DNA of 6,947 nucleotides from an uncultured Eubacterium sp. (lineage in GTDB: Bacteria > Bacillota > Clostridia > Lachnospirales > Lachnospiraceae). Below, piece after piece: positions 6,428 to 6,947 of the stretch. Location of the stretch: contig CAMKHH010000060.1 of the NCBI GenBank assembly GCA_946412445.1, forward strand, positions 1 to 6,947, given 5' to 3'. Position 1 is the first letter of the stretch; each line of letters starts with the position of its first letter. The notes under the pieces are model-generated. The model had not been told where the DNA came from. It made no database searches and saw only the letters and a list, made by a program, of their open reading frames with translations. Both the position numbers and the translations under genes were made by a program.

Positions 6428-6947
6428 TTAGCGTTTCTGGTATCTCTCGTATGCGGCAGTGTTAATCTTAACAGCCTGTTCGAGACCCATCTGATTCAAA
6501 GTATCCAGATACTTATCAAAACCACTGTCAATATCTTCCGTTCCCATAATAAATTTTGCGGACATCTCGCCTACATATGTTCCAATATCGTTCATAATTG
6601 TTGCATATTCAGAACTCTCATCAGATGTCCTGGTAATTTCCGGCATCAGATGCTCTTTCGCGTTTGTGTCTGCCCAGGTTTTGATGGCCTCCTTTGCCTG
6701 ATCCATATACAGGTACTGCTCCTGATAGCGGCTGTCCTGAACGAAAGGACCAAAGCTGTATGCCAGAATATAGTCGGCAATTGCCTGAGAAACCGGCCAT
6801 CCGTTTTCATTTTTCCAGACGACATCCGTGTAAACCGGATTATCATTTTCCATGGTGTAAGAGACACCTTCCTCACCAAAATTGAACATCATTTGGCCTT
6901 CTTCGCCGTATCCGTAATCAAGAACCTCTGCGGCAGCAACGGGATCT
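6428..6947 (-). CDS. Extracellular sugar-binding protein of the ABC importer, C-terminal part (gene cut by right edge)
   Basis: The frame is open from the right edge to TAA at 6430-6428, giving the last 172 residues; the lipoprotein signal and N-terminal lobe lie outside the window. It would capture the substrate outside the cell and deliver it to the LplB/YtcP permeases. The segment LDYGYGEEGQMMFNFGEEGVSY matches the conserved D-Y-x-Y-x-E-E-G...F-G-x-E-G-x-S-Y pattern of LipO/LplA-type binding proteins, which are usually over 500 residues long. The end, KFIMGTED followed by FDKYLDTLNQMGLE and AAYERYQKR, is the typical C-terminus of that family. ATG codons at 6892 and 6889 are internal methionines, because the conserved segment begins upstream of them and the frame stays open. 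A hairpin directly follows the stop codon. The ligand cannot be named from this part, but the adjacent beta-glucuronidase suggests a glucuronate-containing molecule. Confidence 0.93.
   Translation of the reverse strand, partial: DPVAAAEVLDYGYGEEGQMMFNFGEEGVSYTMENDNPVYTDVVWKNENGWPVSQAIADYILAYSFGPFVQDSRYQEQYLYMDQAKEAIKTWADTNAKEHLMPEITRTSDESSEYATIMNDIGTYVGEMSAKFIMGTEDIDSGFDKYLDTLNQMGLEQAVKINTAAYERYQKR

Noticed and set aside
6430..6892. A complete short protein starting at ATG 6892.
   Set aside because: The frame stays open to the right edge, and the conserved binding-protein segment LDYGYGEEG is encoded upstream of that ATG, so this is the C-terminal part of a longer gene.
1..6947. tRNA or rRNA genes, CRISPR repeats, insertion sequences, integrase or phage genes.
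   Set aside because: None was seen. Nearly all of the sequence is accounted for by six co-directional genes with short gaps, and no direct-repeat array or terminal inverted repeats were noticed.

Overview
The window reads as part of a carbohydrate-utilisation locus from a gut-type Firmicute (Bacillota), most likely a Lachnospiraceae or other Clostridia member. The reasons are strong AGGAGG-type ribosome binding sites before every gene, moderate GC with A/T-rich gaps, and the combination of LplB/YtcP-type permeases, a lipoprotein-type solute-binding protein and a YesN-type response regulator. The taxonomic call is inference. All six supported genes lie on the minus strand and are read from right to left.

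Right to left, the window opens inside an extracellular sugar-binding protein gene (6947-6428, N-terminus outside the window). A GC-rich hairpin with a short T-run (6421-6400) follows. Next come two ABC permease genes, lplB-type (6376-5450) and ytcP-type (5436-4546), then an intracellular beta-glucuronidase of glycoside hydrolase family 2 (4514-2721, uidA-like), then an intracellular member of the fungal 'glutaminase A'/DUF4965-DUF1793 six-hairpin family (2685-718). Gaps inside this run are 13 to 51 nt and no promoter is evident in them, so it looks like one operon. It ends at a rho-independent-terminator-like hairpin (685-647). A second transcription unit then starts with a candidate promoter (-10 at 625-620) and the N-terminal 196 codons of a response regulator (588-1), whose C-terminus runs off the left edge.

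Working model: the lipoprotein captures a glucuronate-containing glycan or glycoside, the two permeases import it using an ATPase encoded elsewhere, the beta-glucuronidase removes terminal beta-glucuronic acid in the cytoplasm, and the DUF4965 protein cleaves a second, unidentified bond. The response regulator probably senses the substrate with a histidine kinase outside the window. The beta-glucuronidase assignment is very secure, since both catalytic glutamates and the glucuronate-specific N-x-K motif are visible. The function of the DUF4965 protein is the main open question. No RNA genes, CRISPR array, insertion sequence or phage genes were seen, and no stretch above 300 bases lacks a gene.
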